This document shows, in pieces, positions 46,445 to 59,340 of a stretch of DNA of 64,000 bases. Under the pieces are notes generated by a model. The model was not told the origin of the DNA. It saw nothing but the letters and a program-made list of their open reading frames with translations, and searched no databases. The stretch's first letter is position 1, and each line of letters begins with the position of its first letter. The translations under genes were made by a program, and so were the position numbers. The DNA is taken from NCBI GenBank assembly GCA_043228905.1, contig JBHGNT010000017.1:1798001-1862000 (forward strand), given 5' to 3'. This DNA is from Azolla caroliniana. Taxonomy: Eukaryota > Polypodiophyta.

Positions 46445-48270
46445 AGAGAGAGAAAGAAAGAAAGATATATTAACGTCTTCTAAGGCCAAATTTGGCCCAT
46501 GAGACAAATAGGTTACAACAAAAATGAGTGTTTATCCAATCATCAAAACTAAAAATAAAAGAAAATAGCTTAAGTTAAGAAAGTTCTAGTAGTGTACAAA
46601 ACTTTGCACTAAGCCTAATCTCATTTCCACCCAAGTCTCTCAAAAAGAAGTGGGAGGTCAAAAGTTTTTGGTGTGGGTGTGACCCATGGTCCCGATGCAT
46701 AGAGTGCCCTAGCCATGGCTTCTAGGCGGTGTAGTTCACGTTCCCTTATTTTCTTTATTGCTTCTACATCTCGTCGAGTTGCTTTGAAACCCGGCATCCG
46801 AGGGCGTTTGGTTCTTCTTTGATTTTCTGCTTCATCAAGGAGAAGTCCTAGTGGTGCAGGTGTGTCGACATTCATTGTCTCCCCCTGTTCCTGAAAAACT
46901 TCATTTGTTATATGTTGGTAAACATTAGCAACATTATTATCAACGTTTTGTAATTTATTCTCTCTGTGTTGTTCCAATTCTAAGATGTATCTACCTAATT
47001 TCTTTATATCTAGTGTATCTAATAGTTTAGGGAGGGTGGGAGAGGAACCAAGTATGTCTTGGTATTTTGCCCTTATCTCGGCATAGGTGGGGCATTTGCA
47101 TGTAAAATGGTACGCATCCTCTATCTCTATGTGGCATAACCTACATATCCTTTCCTCCCTAGGGACTCCATTAGTACGTCCATTCTCAATCTCAAGTTGG
47201 TGAGATGATATTCTAAGTTGACCAATGGCAACCCTCAGTGCATGTGGTAAGAATACATCTAGATATTTTGGGCGCGTGATAAAACCTAACTCAGAGAAGT
47301 GCATAAAGCGTTCCTTATAGTACGACATTTTAGATGGGAGTGGCTCTAGTGGGGTGATCCATTTATACCGAGTATAAATTTGCCATATTTCTTGGCGTAT
47401 TACTTTATTACGGTCCTCATGAGAGATTAAAGTGTTATCAGTCGTGTGGTCGTACTTAAGGGGGGGGAGGTTAGTAATGTCTAGACCGTTGGCAAGAAGC
47501 CAACTCACCATCATGCCATACCATGAGCTAGTATAGCCGGACTCATACAGTGCTCGAGAAGCCTTAAAGGCTTGGTGGGATATTCTATCAAGTGGTTGGT
47601 TATGTATCCTGTGTATAAAGACTACCAGTTGAAAAAGTGCTTCTACTAACATAGGGGGTAGAGTGAACTCAGCCCTAATAATGTCATGTGGGACCGACGA
47701 TTTGCTTCGGAGTTGGCGTGATAACATCATCACCAATGGTCTCTCTAATTGCGTCCACGTGAAAGATGGTAGTCCTGGGGCCCAAACCGCTGATGCATAC
47801 ATGAGAGAGGGAGTCACTAATGAGTCAAAGAGCCACCCTTTAGTTCGTGGCTCTTGGAAGTATGCTTGGTGGCATTGTCTCTCGAGGAGTGAGAGGGATG
47901 CATGTCCTCTTGTAAGTCTATCCTTCGCTGCTTGTGTCATCGAAAATTTACCTGAGCGGGCACTGAAAGTGACTCCGAGATAGACATATGATCCAACCAC
48001 CTCAACTGGGCTATGGGAGATAGTTAGGTGACACTTAGCTCTAACTTGGGCCGACGTGTGGAAGATAAGGACTTTAGTTTTCCCTAGATTCACTACCAAT
48101 CCTCGTTGTGTGCAAAAGTCATCTAAGGCATTAAGGTGCCTTTGTAGGTCGTGTTCGGATTCAGAGAGCAAAACTATGTCGTCTGCATAGAGCAAGATAC
48201 ACACCTGCGTATCCCCAAGGACTACTCCATTGCCTCCCTTACGAGCAATAAAATCTGTGATCTCATCAAT

Positions 48271-48272
<2 letters not shown>
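46445..48272 (-). mobile_element. 5'-truncated LINE inserted at a (GA)n/(CT)n tract
   Basis: On the minus strand the element begins directly after a (CT)n run (48312-48273) within the RT domain, runs through the ORF2 C-terminus (stop at 46621), a 3' UTR with CATGGGCCAAATTTGGCC, and ends in CTTTCTTTCTTTCTCTCTCT near 46445. It is thus bounded by CT-rich simple sequence at both ends. No frame-breaking change is visible in the retained ORF2 part, so it looks young. Confidence 0.8.
46621..48272 (-). CDS. LINE ORF2 C-terminal part (reverse transcriptase), truncated
   Basis: About 550 residues remain open from YIDEITDFIARK to the stop. LLYADDIVLLSESEHDLQRH carries the catalytic YADD box; the next motif GLVVNLGKTKVLIF and VGSYVYLGVTFS complete the palm. 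A thumb-like helical region and, at the C-terminus, CRLC...HFTCKCPTYAEIRAKY give the terminal C-x2-C-H-C motif, as in the LINE at 10646-15048 (CKVC...HLLFTC), so both belong to related lineages. A basic tail (RRTKRPRMPGFKATRR) follows. The upstream 24 codons (LSLSLS...) that extend the frame come from the CT microsatellite and the flank, not from the LINE. Palm motifs before YIDEI and the endonuclease are missing, so it cannot move on its own. Confidence 0.85.

Positions 48273-48312
<40 letters not shown>
48273..48312. repeat. (GA)n microsatellite at the LINE truncation point
   Basis: Twenty GA units on the plus strand, directly joined to the 5'-truncated end of the minus-strand LINE. Confidence 0.95.
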
Positions 48313-48313
<1 letters not shown>

Positions 48314-49213
48314 CCAACCTTGGAGACTAGAATAACATGGAACATTAGATAATTAAACTTTGGATGGGAGTGAAAGGATAAATCACAACATGAAGATATG
48401 TCAAGAAGAAACTAGAAAATAACATTCATGAAGTCCTAGCAATGTGAACAAGTAGTTCCTTTTATGTTCGATACAAAGAAAAAACGCATGATGAAAGAAT
48501 GGGAAATATAATAAAGGGTAATAAATCTCTCTCATGGATGCCCTTCTTACTCATAAACTATGGTTTGTGGGTTTTGTCTCATGGATGATCGATCTCATGC
48601 AAGGATCCACTACTTAAAAATCTCGAACGTCTATAAAGAACCAAGTTAAAATAAATTGTGTATCATATGTCCAACACTAAAACTATGATTGTTATTATAT
48701 ACATATTGCATATGTTCTACATCCACAAAAGATTGTAAATGGATTGACTTTGTAGAGTCTCTAAATGTTCGGTGAAATACGGGGAGCACTAAAAAAGAAA
48801 ATAAAACCACATTTTGATGTGGTGGAAAAGTGGGCATTATCGACATGTTTCAACGTCGATTACAAGTCTAACAAAAGAATGGTTCCAAAGTGTATCGAGA
48901 TTCCTACTAATGTCCTAACCTATTGTCCATCCACGACCTAACACGAGCATGGTTGTTTCGTAAGGTAGAATCGGTTCGTCACAAAACAAGACTAAGCAAT
49001 GCATAGCTTTTGAGATAACCGCACAATCCTTCCGTAAGGCATGCACGATGGGATCCTTGTAGGTCCATCAATGAAAAAGCTGAAGAAGGTCTCTCCATCC
49101 CTATGGAACCTCATCATAAGTCACTAGGTAGTTATTCTGAGTTTCCTTGTAGTTATTCTGACCAAAAAACAAAGGAGATGACATAGGACCTTAGGTAAGC
49201 AAACTATGTGATA

Positions 49214-49272
<59 letters not shown>

Positions 49273-49445
49273 CAGTGTACTATTCACTAATAAAGAATAG
49301 CATTCAATCGTGGCGAAAAAGCCATGTGAGTGTCTGTATAGTTATATTTATAGAGAGTTTGTGTGTATTTAGAGACGGACACACAGAGCTAGACATACAG
49401 ACATATTTATATACACATCCATTGTTCATCAAAATCTCTCTTGAA
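48313..49445. other. Upstream region of the GST-like gene
   Basis: No gene recognised. It includes a long (GA)n run at 49215-49268, probably near the GST-like promoter. Confidence 0.5.
49215..49268. repeat. (GA)n microsatellite
   Basis: About 27 GA units, 180 bases ahead of the GST-like start codon. Its flanks carry no LINE tail of the kind seen at 9932 or 46445. Confidence 0.95.
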
Positions 49446-52400
49446 ATGCCTCAGTTCCATCTCATCACGATATGCCCTTCTCATTATTGTGAGAAGGTGA
49501 GAGAGTTAAATGAGAGATAAATTTTCGTTTAATGAGCGAGCAAGGATTTTTTTCAACGGCTTTCGTTTCTTTGTAGATTGATTTGGCTTGTTTTATTTTT
49601 ATTTTGTAAAAGGCAAGATGGGCCCTGGTCAGATCTGCTGCTTCCTTCAAAGAGTCTCCACATGTCCCTGCTCTGCATCTACTCTTTGTGAGGTGGGCAT
49701 TGTCATGTTCATATCTATAATGTGTTATGCATGATCATTAAACCGAGTTAATTTCCCAAGTTTCTTTGTTTTTTTACCATAATTTCAAATTCTTAATGAA
49801 GAAACTTGAAGCCGTTTTAAATCATTACGATCATGCATCCAAATCAATGTCTATTTAGAAATGTTAACCTAATTTAAATTCAAATTTTCCCAATTATATA
49901 ACCTACATATCTTGATGTGAGCCATAGCAATTATATAAGATGAGCCATGGAATTTATATAGCTTTTGCGGGATATGTGCATCTCTTGTGATGGCATTCAA
50001 CATATACTGCAGCCATCATGAGCTCACAGTTGAAATTATGGATTTTGACCAAAATCAGCAGATCAAGTTTACCATAATTCTAAAGAGAGGCCACCATATT
50101 AGAGATTAGTACATCATTGCGTAATTATGCTTATCTACTCTTCTTCTTTTGCCAATTAAATTAGTTAATTGTAAATTCAAAATGATCCATGCTAATTAAT
50201 TAGCAACTAATGATGCTTTTTTTCTGCTAGTTAAAACAATATTTTGATGGAGTCACATTTTAGGAATTTCATAAGCTTTAGTGGTATTTTGGGGATATGA
50301 AAACCTGATTGGCATTTTTTGAATTTTTTAAAGTTGCATTTTGGAAACTTTGTAAGCTTGAGTGGCATTTCAAGAATTATGGTAAGCTTGAGCTATGGCA
50401 CTTTGGGAATATGGTAAACTAGTTTGGCATTTTGATTATTTTCACTACAAATGATACCTTTTGACATTCAACATGTAAGATTTTCTCATACATGAACTCA
50501 CAAGATAGATTTGATCCCTTTTGAATGTAATGACATTCACTCAAGCTTGGGATCTTATGAATTTGTGATTTTTTTTTCCCTTTTGGATTTTAGGAAGCTT
50601 GGTGGTGGTACTAGTGTGCCAAAGCTTATCATTACAGAGGATGGCCAAGAACCAAGAATATTGCATGATTCTGGAGACATTTTGGCTTTCACTGATACAC
50701 TCATAAAAGATGAGAGCAACCGGCTTTATCCGATAGATAAAAAGGAAGAAATCTCTAATTGGGGTAATGATATCATTCAATCATTGTTGGAGGAAAAAAC
50801 ACCACAAAAATGCTCTTAACATTTTCAGATATTTAATGAAAACACCTTTTGTTTTTCAAACATTACTATGATATTCATTGAAGTGGTAGGGACATTTGGG
50901 TATCTGTATTTCCATTTATTTCATTGACCCTTCTCCATTTTGGTATCTGTGTTTTATATATCTTTGCGTAGTTTTCCAGCAATAAATATGGCCTGCTTTG
51001 ATGTTGTAGAGGTTCAGTTCAATAATGTTCTCGGACCACATGTTCGACGATGGGCATACTGCTATATTTTGTACCATAAAGGGCTCTTTCCAGTAATTAG
51101 TCATGGTGAGTAGTGCAAAGATTTTTTGAAATTCTTGTTAACTCATGTCCAATTCTAGCTAAATTTACTTGATGATTAGCATCATCAATTTATTGGGTAA
51201 AAAAGTAATATCCCATGAGGGCAGATTTGTGCATGAGTTTTCAGGCTCTGTTGGAATTTATTGATTGTAACTTCAGTAGTTTTGAATTCCTGTGTATTGA
51301 AGTCTTATAAAATCGATTTAGTAGGGGAAATTATTTTTAGCATGTGGGTGTGTGTTTTCATAGGTGCTTCTACAGCAGAAAAAATAGCTACCTTCCTCCT
51401 CCTGCCATTGCTAAGATTTGCAATCTACAAATCAATGGGATGTGGAAAAGAGAATGCAAAGGAAATTTCTTTACGCAAAATCACTGAAATTTTTCTTAAG
51501 GTAAAAACTTTGAGCTTTCACTCTATCTTTTCTCACACTGTTGGTATACTCACACTATATTCCATCCAATTTAGAGTTTGACAAAAAAGTGCTCCTTACT
51601 AAAACTGTGGTCGAATTTTTAAACTTTATATCTGTAAAGCGAACATTAAAAGATAATAAAAATATATAAAAATCTCCACTGAAGTCTTATAAATTGATGG
51701 TATTGTACTGCAAAAGGATACTATGGTAGTTTCTTATAAAGTTAAGAGCATTCTAGTGAATATCCAGCAAATTAAGGATATTGGTGTTTTCCATGAACAA
51801 GTAGTAAAGAACAATCTCCCCAAGATTGTGTATCCAAATTATGAAATAATGCTGGGATTGTTACAGGTAGATGAGGCTCTTGCTGATGGGAGACCATTCA
51901 TCTGTGGTGAGAAATTTACAGCCGCAGATTTAACCTTTGCATCACTTGCTGCTCCAGTTATACTGCCTAAGGGGTGAGTATTTTACAAGTTATTTGTAAG
52001 TTGACACATCTGTGTTTATTTTATCTATTGGTGGGATTGAATTTAGAATCCTTGTGGCTTTTCAGATATGGAAGCAGGTTGCCAACTATTGAAATGTGTC
52101 CTCCAGAAATGGCTGAAAAAATCAAACAATTAAGAGAGACACCAGCTGGAAAAGTGAGTTTTTAAAAGTTGAAACAAACTCTGAAATTTCCGGCCCAGTT
52201 TGTTCAATACGCTGATATAGTATGTGCATTTGATGCTAAGGTTTTATTTCCCTTCCAGGTTTTTAAATACAGTGTATTATGAGGTGTGGTTGTTGAAAAG
52301 GAAAAAAATGATTGATTATGTTAAGATATTTTAAAAGAGACCAAAATTGGTCCCACTCCAGCCAAAATTAAAAATGGTAATTTTGACCCTTAATGTCATC

Positions 52401-52829
52401 GGCAAACATATGTCAAAAGTATAGTAAATACAACCATGAGAATGTACAATGTGTATATTTTTGCTGCAGATTTATTAGGAGTGTAGAATTATGTTGGCAG
52501 ACAACTATATAGCTACTCCTTTCTATGCATAACATTGATAGCTGCTATGTTGTGCTATTATATTGGATTTGAAAAAACATTTCAGTGTATATCTGATGTA
52601 GAAAATAGAGGTATTCATTGACATAATTCTGCTGAAATGTATAAGAAGAATGATGTGCCAATGGTGTCACATATTCAGATATTCAATGAATAGTTTTTTG
52701 GATTGATTATGTATGTTGTATCTTAGCTTAATTCTCTAACAAAACATAATTTTAGCTAACCAACCAAATGCAATATTGCAGCATATTTTGAAGTTGTACG
52801 AGACATACCGATACAAGAGTGCCATCTGA
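49446..52829 (+). CDS. Glutathione S-transferase-like protein, eight exons
   Basis: Exons 49446-49496, 49613-49692, 50594-50763, 51010-51105, 51364-51500, 51867-51973, 52066-52153 and 52782-52829 join in frame through GT/AG sites to 258 residues. The N-terminal thioredoxin-like half begins MPQFHLITICPSHYCEKARW, with CPSHYC (10-15) where GSTs keep the catalytic Ser/Cys, and continues to GGTSVPKLI, the cis-proline strand, and ILHDSGDILAF, the glutathione gamma-glutamyl contact (D-S). The helical C-terminal half includes LGPHVRRWAY and GEKFTAADLTFASLAAPV, the N-capping box of the GST core. I cannot place it in a named plant class. No transit peptide or signal is visible, so it is probably cytosolic, acting in conjugation or thiol reduction. 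Confidence 0.85.
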
Positions 52830-55155
52830 AACGAAAATAGCTTTGTTTAATTCCGTTGGTAATGTGCTTGATTTCTTTTCTCAAAGAGTTTTAACTGTTT
52901 GGAACTTGAGACTGATTGTCTATTTGCAAAATGCAGGAGCTGTATTCACATTGTATGTATCTGCCAACGGGAGTGCAGAATCCAGTCAGTATGTTATGCA
53001 AAAACTTTGCATAATTTGCACCATCAAACTTGGAGAGATAATATTTCTTTACATTCAATCATTTCTCAAAGCTGTTGCTTTGCAATTCCCACTATTCTTC
53101 CTCACTGTTTCAATAAAACCCTGACCAAATCTCTATCCCTTGACATGTGATTTATATCAATTTATGTTTATATTCTTCACGTAATCCTTTTTTGTCGATG
53201 TTTTGTTATGGAAAATACAGATGATTGGTATCTCCTACAACATGATAACAGAGTCTTAAAGAGTGAAATTTTAAGTGTGTCATCACTCAATCATAACATA
53301 CAAGTTCAGACCAAACTATGGATAGTGAAAATCTTAAATATTGCTTGCAAATGGGCTACATAAAGAAATAATGGAATTATTGCCATCATTAAAACTCGCA
53401 AATAGTGACAGTAGTCATCAATGTAGTGTTGGCTAAGTGGCTCCAACATCATGGTCCAAATTTCTTGGATTTGACCTCATTGAAATATAATTTAGGGCAT
53501 TTACTCATACATTAAGCATAGAAAAGAAGATATCTTTATTCTTAAATAATATAACCATAGAGACTGAGGCATTGATTTCATTATTTTATGACAGCCTCCA
53601 TTATGTATCATAGAGATTTTGTCCAACATGGTGCTAGTAGAGGGCTTTTGAGCTTTGTGGTGCATGTGTGAACTCAATGGCATTTTAAGCCTATTTAATA
53701 TGAATGATGTGAACTCAATAAGGGTTTATCTATTGATGCGCAAAAGATCATCTTTTACTGGTATCAGTGTTTGTAATCATAATTTAACGACAATTGGATA
53801 GAGTCGCCAACTGGTGTTTGGGCAATCTCATGCAGTAAATAATTAAAACCAATCTAAAAACTTTTGTTATGAACGGTAAGTGCACTGAGTTCATGATGAA
53901 CACAAGTGTAGTGAAGAATATGATATTTTTAATATTCATGTAGAAATTAAGTTTAATATTCCCAGCGCCAAAAACAATAAAACACATTGTTATCAGCATT
54001 GAAGCTAATTATGTTTAAACGATGACTTAAATTAATCGCAAATAATTCTACATAATAACATTCATTCAAATACAATAGTATTACAAATAACCGCATAGAA
54101 CTCAGGCCAAAGAAATGTCCCCATCTCTTAAAGGTAAAGAAATGCATGAAGAGAAATTGAATTATAGAGCCAAAAATAATTAGAGGTGATGCAACTTGCC
54201 AGGCCGAAGAAATTTCCCCATCTCTTAAGGTAAAAAAGCATGAAGAGACTGAATCATAAAACCAAAGATAGTAAGAGGTGATGAAATTTGCATTACCACC
54301 ACAAGCATCTAAAAACAATAGAACTTTGCAGTCCACACTTCAAAAATGTAGGGATATGATGATCTATTCCGAATTTTTCAACTCATCCTTAACTATTTAC
54401 ATGTAAAAATACCGTATAAAAATTGAACAAGATCACCAAAACTCCTAGAATGCTTTGTAAGTATTACTTTCTTTATCTTCTCACTGCCATATCAGTATGA
54501 CATGCCTAGGGCACTCATTTCCTCTCTTTTAATCAAGCTTTTGTAAAAGTCTTATTGAAACTGCCTAGTGAAATATGTCAACTCCCTTTGCAAGGACCGA
54601 ATCATTCTAACGGTGGAAGCCCTAGAAGGCTAGAGACAAATAAAAGAATAAGTGTGAGTAATCAAAAAGGAAATCCCTAAGCAGCCACAAATTCAGATTG
54701 ATACTATCATCTTTACTATGCTTTGAAAATGTATACAACTGAAGTTTAATTAACATGGGTTAAATAACCAGTTCATATATGAGAAGACAAAGTTGATGCA
54801 AATTCAAATAAGAACCGACCATGTAAAAATCTCAAAAGAGGTTATATCATAAATGGAACAAGATGATGAAAGAGAAAAAATAAACACTTCCTTACGAGAA
54901 CATAACAGTTTGCCTTGCTTACAAAAGAAAATTTTGGATTACTAACCTATTCTCTTTGATAATAACTATTCAGTATTGGGAAATTTTATTAATTACCACC
55001 GAACAAGGCCGTGTAAATAGAAATTTTGGTTACATAACTGAGCCAATGAAACAAGTATATGGGGTGTGGTTGCCATACATACCTGGCCATGAGAACTATT
55101 AGTTTGCTAGTTACATGTTTGAGACTCAAAAGCAATGCCAGAAGTTGTTCATTCA
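52830..55155. other. Spacer with no recognised gene
   Basis: AT-rich intergenic sequence, with one tandem pair at 54104-54293. Confidence 0.5.
54104..54293. repeat. Two-copy tandem repeat, 97-base period
   Basis: AGGCCAAAGAAATGTCCCCA...TCTCTTAAAGGTAAAGAA...AGAGGTGATG recurs as AGGCCGAAGAAATTTCCCCA...TCTCTTAAGGTAAAAAAG...AGAGGTGATG, with small indels. Confidence 0.8.
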
Positions 55156-57367
55156 CTAGTTGATCTGTGAAAACTTCTTCTTAGCTAGATGTCTTCTCAC
55201 CAGTGCCAGCCTTGCAGTTTCAAAGGCAAAATAGCCCAAAGCTGAGAAGCACGCACTATACAGCACCCTTGGAACAATGCCTCTACTTAGTCCCATCCAG
55301 CCTTCCTCTAGCCATATTTTGTTCAATGTGGAAGAGATGCCTTTGTAGCTTGAAGCAGCAATTTTTGCTCGAAGCTCTGCTTCTATTAGAGATCCTTGAC
55401 CTGATTGCATATATGTGGATCTAGCTTGTGTCATCAGTCTTGTCTTGACAACATCAAGGGGAGTTGTGAGAGCAGATGAAATCATCCCAGCTAGAGCTCC
55501 TGAAACCACACTTTGCCATGGTTCTAATCTGACCTTCCTGGTCTTCTTAAGCCATGCAGATTTCAAATATTCGAAAGTAGAGAAACTTAATACACTTGCC
55601 GGAAGGTTCCGAACCAATGCTGCTGAATATCCAGTGTACAACCCCATGACGCCTTCTTTTTGTACTATTCTCAATACAACTTCCCATGAACGGCCTTGTG
55701 CTCCAGTTTGCATCCTTTGTGTTATTAGCTCTTTTGGTACCAAAATCGCAGATGATACAATATTTCCCAATGCACCAGATAGTGGTGGTATAGCAACCAG
55801 AGGGAAATTCGGCAATTGTGATAGTAATGCTTTGCCAAGCTCACATGTGCCAAAATAAACTGCAGATGAGAACATAGAGCCTACTAGCACAGCCGAGATA
55901 CCTTTGTAGAACCCCATGACTCCTTGCTCTTGGAAGGTTTTGACAACAACATCCAGAGGGCCAGAATAAAGTTGTGATGCGCCACGCATCTGAAGTTTCG
56001 TCTTGACAGTATCTAAGGGATGGAGGCATGCATAGGTAAAAGCCCCGGCTATGCCACCTGCGCCAGCGCCTATTTGAGCTTTCTCCAACACAGATATATC
56101 TTTCATCATAGCTTTGGCCTGCAAACACGCACAGAAAGAAAGAGTTCATTCAATGATGGTGGATAATGAAAAGTTCAACACTAATAAAATGACATCTGAA
56201 TGATTAGCAATCTGATGATGGATGGTCAATGTCGAATGTTTGATGACTGCCAAAAGTTTGATGATAGCCAAAGGGGAAAAAATAAGGAATCCAAGGCACA
56301 CTACATTATATGTTTATGAAACCCTAATATTATATAGAAATATCAGGCAAGAAAGAAAAGGTGCACAATAATATCTTATATTAGTTAACCTTGGACTATG
56401 CCTAGATCATAACATTCACTGCACTAATGGGCATACCTCTGGAGTACTTGACCCCATCAGTGTGTGATTACACATGCTTACTTGTCGCTAGAATGCCAAT
56501 GAATTGATGAGCTGCCACATCTAAACATCCCTTCTCTAACAAGATAAGCAGGTACCTCAAGCCGTTTTAGTGATTCTACTATATTTACTTTGGTTTTTTG
56601 TTCCAAAGACGAGACCTTTTTTAAGTTGTAATCTCTCACTTGATCAACTAGCCCATTTTGGCTTCTTAATAGTCACTACTCTTTCTTTCTAATTACATTT
56701 TTCATGATTCTGATCCTGCTAATTAGTTGATTATAAGATTTAAATTCTTTGCATCGAATTATGTTGCACATCTCCAATCAAATCCGGCTATAAACACATT
56801 CTTTATCAGAGGAGCTATATACATTGAACGCAATGATATAACAAGAATATCAAGTTCAGACAGATGATTATATTGTACAGCAATGGAAATGCGAAGAAAA
56901 ATCAAAGAAGAGAGAAGAGCATATTTTACCTGAACACTTGCCATAGCCGCCTTTCCAATCCATCCACTGTTTCTCGAAGATTCCTTCTCTTCCAATGCAG
57001 AAATTCCATCTGATGGCGTAATAGTACAGTCGACCAAAGTCTTCAGTTCTTGTGTAAATAGAGGTGCTTTCTTGGCTTCAACACTCTTTGAAATTTTCGA
57101 GATATTGGCTTCGCTAAAGATGAAGAAAGAACCTATACCCTCATGAAAGAGATGGGTTTTGCGCCGAACCCTGAGACCGGAAGGACAAGCCCTCTGCTGG
57201 TCCATGTGAAGAATGAAGTCCAAATCTGAGCACAAGGAGGGTTCCTCTGTGGTATCTGCGAAATGCCCACTAACAAAATCTGTGAAGCTTCTTTGTACTC
57301 CCTCTAAAGATGAGCCCAAGGCCGCCATATCCATCCATGGCGGCCTCCTCTGTGGCACAGGATCCAT
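55156..57367 (-). CDS. Mitoferrin-like carrier, probably chloroplast envelope (Mfl1-type)
   Basis: Two exons on the minus strand, 57367-56930 and 56118-55156, joined CAG|GCC in phase 0 to 466 residues. Residues 1-146 are an extension with no carrier fold, fitting a plastid-targeting leader. Three mitochondrial-carrier repeats follow, with signatures PLDTVKTK (about 180), PKELITQR and PLDVVKTR and the matching G-x-x-G patterns (GFYKG, GLYTGYSAALVRN, GLSRGIVPRV). The text GSMFSSAVYFGTCELGK and ACFSALGYFAFETARL follows Arabidopsis Mfl1 (At5g42130) as I remember it. Mfl1 is placed in the chloroplast envelope and linked to iron handling. SAM carriers are the nearest alternative, but the match to Mfl1 is better. 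Confidence 0.88.
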
Positions 57368-59340
57368 TGGGATCTCTATTAGTCTCCCTCCCTCTGTCTC
57401 AAGTTGACTCTCAACACTAGCATTTTAACCCAGCATCTGGCAAGAAATTTAGAGTGCAAAAATGATCATATTGTCAAAAACCGCTTCGGGAGGAAGAAGG
57501 GCACTTGATAAGCACACACCGTCAAGATTCGAACTCGGCTCCATCGATTGATTGATTGCAAGTTTCGGTATATGCCTATCGTGAGGAGACCTAGAAGTTA
57601 AAGGTATATATGCAACCCCTGAGACAAACCCAATGATTCTTCGGTGTTCGGCTCCAATGACTACACTAGCACAATATATCTTTGGTTGGATTAAGTCTTT
57701 TTGCATGGTATAATTTAATTCTTGCAAGTGACTACAATTAATTCATACCGATCCTCAACATAGTCTCGACCATGATTAACAACTATGGCTGGAAAAGAAT
57801 GGTCTCTGCACAAGTTTGATTGTCAATGATGGGAGATCTTACAACACACACTCCATTTCGAGCAAAGTTGCTCAAGTGTATATTTAGTACATTTCAAGCA
57901 AAGGCCTTTATTCGGAAAATGGTAATCAACATTAAATAGACTTGGGTTGGCAATAGTAATTCCTTTTTTGGCATCGTTGAATTCTTTTCATGTTTGACGA
58001 TAGACAAGGAATTAAATTGTATCTCGCAAACTTGAAGGGAGCATTGATTTGGCAATTATATTTATTGGAGGAAGTGGAGATTATCTCAACAATTAGGTGC
58101 TCTTCTTGCCGTCTTGTGTTTCAACATGTCACACTGCCCATGTATTGGTAGCACTAAATGCACGCTTGTGCTTTGTGTTATCTTGACACAAAGCCCTATC
58201 TTTAATCACATTAGAGGTTGCTTTCCAATCCATTGGGCCCTATCCCTACACACACTTCTCAATCTCATGTGCAATGTTGATTGTAATGCATTTAGTAAAA
58301 ACTCTTCATTATCAAGGTTTATTACTCAAACTCCATATATACTACATGAAAATCTCTCCCTTTTTCTCTCCATTGTCATATTTTTACCAATGAAGAGGAC
58401 AATAATAATAACATCTCTCCTCTCTTATACTAATACACTTGCATTGTTACTTTGCTATTTTATTATAGGTCATTTTAATTCTTTATCTATAGACTACCAC
58501 AACTAGAACATTGCCTCGTGATCATTGTATTCTATTTATGAACCTAATAGTGTGTGAACTTTATGTCACCTAGCCATTCACTCTATACATTACAATCAAC
58601 AAAACTTTCAAAGATTGAATTTTAGATCAAATGCAAAGATATTTGTGAATTGATATTATTTATGTAGCAAACTCGAGAGTCTACACATTGGCGATCAAAT
58701 GGATCCCATTTGTTCTTTCCCACAATGCAACGTGGCTAGGTGGCACAACTACCTTTCCTATGGACAACAATGTAGTGATTTCAATCATTTATAGATTTGT
58801 CTCTTCCTCCATCTCCTATTTGTTTCTACTTTTTATATATTGACAAAAAAATTGTGCACTTTCTCTTCTCCCAAGTACTCATCTCTTTCCACGTAGTAAG
58901 TCATGACACAATATTGTGATTGGATTTGAGTCACTTTAATGAACATACTACACGATATTATTGTTGGAGTTATCATTCCTTCATATCTAGGATAACTTTC
59001 GTATATAATTATTGTTTGTTCAGCTACAAACTAATGAATTACCCTACTAGTTTACTCCTTGTATATGATGTCCATGTTTTACGTGTTTCCGTACTATCTT
59101 ATCATTTGTGGTTACGTTCTACCAATTTGGTGTACTTATCATAGGAATTTGCAGCCTCGACCGGAATTGTTGATGCATTTCATCGTAGAACACGTGCATT
59201 GATAAACTCCTAATAGGGTTGCTCCAAAACTAATATGCAATGTGTTTGGATTTTTTTCTTTTTTTCTTTTTTTCTTTTCTGTTGTTGAGGGGATGTTAGC
59301 TAATGACCATACCCAATATAAACCCCAATAAATCTAGTGG

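Noticed and set aside
48273-48345. N-terminal LSLSLSLS extension of the LINE ORF on the minus strand
   Set aside because: It is translation of the CT microsatellite and unrelated flank; the LINE body begins at YIDEI.
52320-52360. Palindrome GACCAAAATTGGTC in the GST-like terminal intron as another LINE 3' core
   Set aside because: It resembles the LINE palindrome only loosely and lacks the flanking CATGG and CTTAGAAGAC.
57500-57560. tRNA-like B-box sequence on the minus strand (GAGTTCGAATCTTG), possible tRNA gene or SINE
   Set aside because: No A box, acceptor stem or anticodon arm can be built around it, and no SINE tail or flanking duplication is visible.
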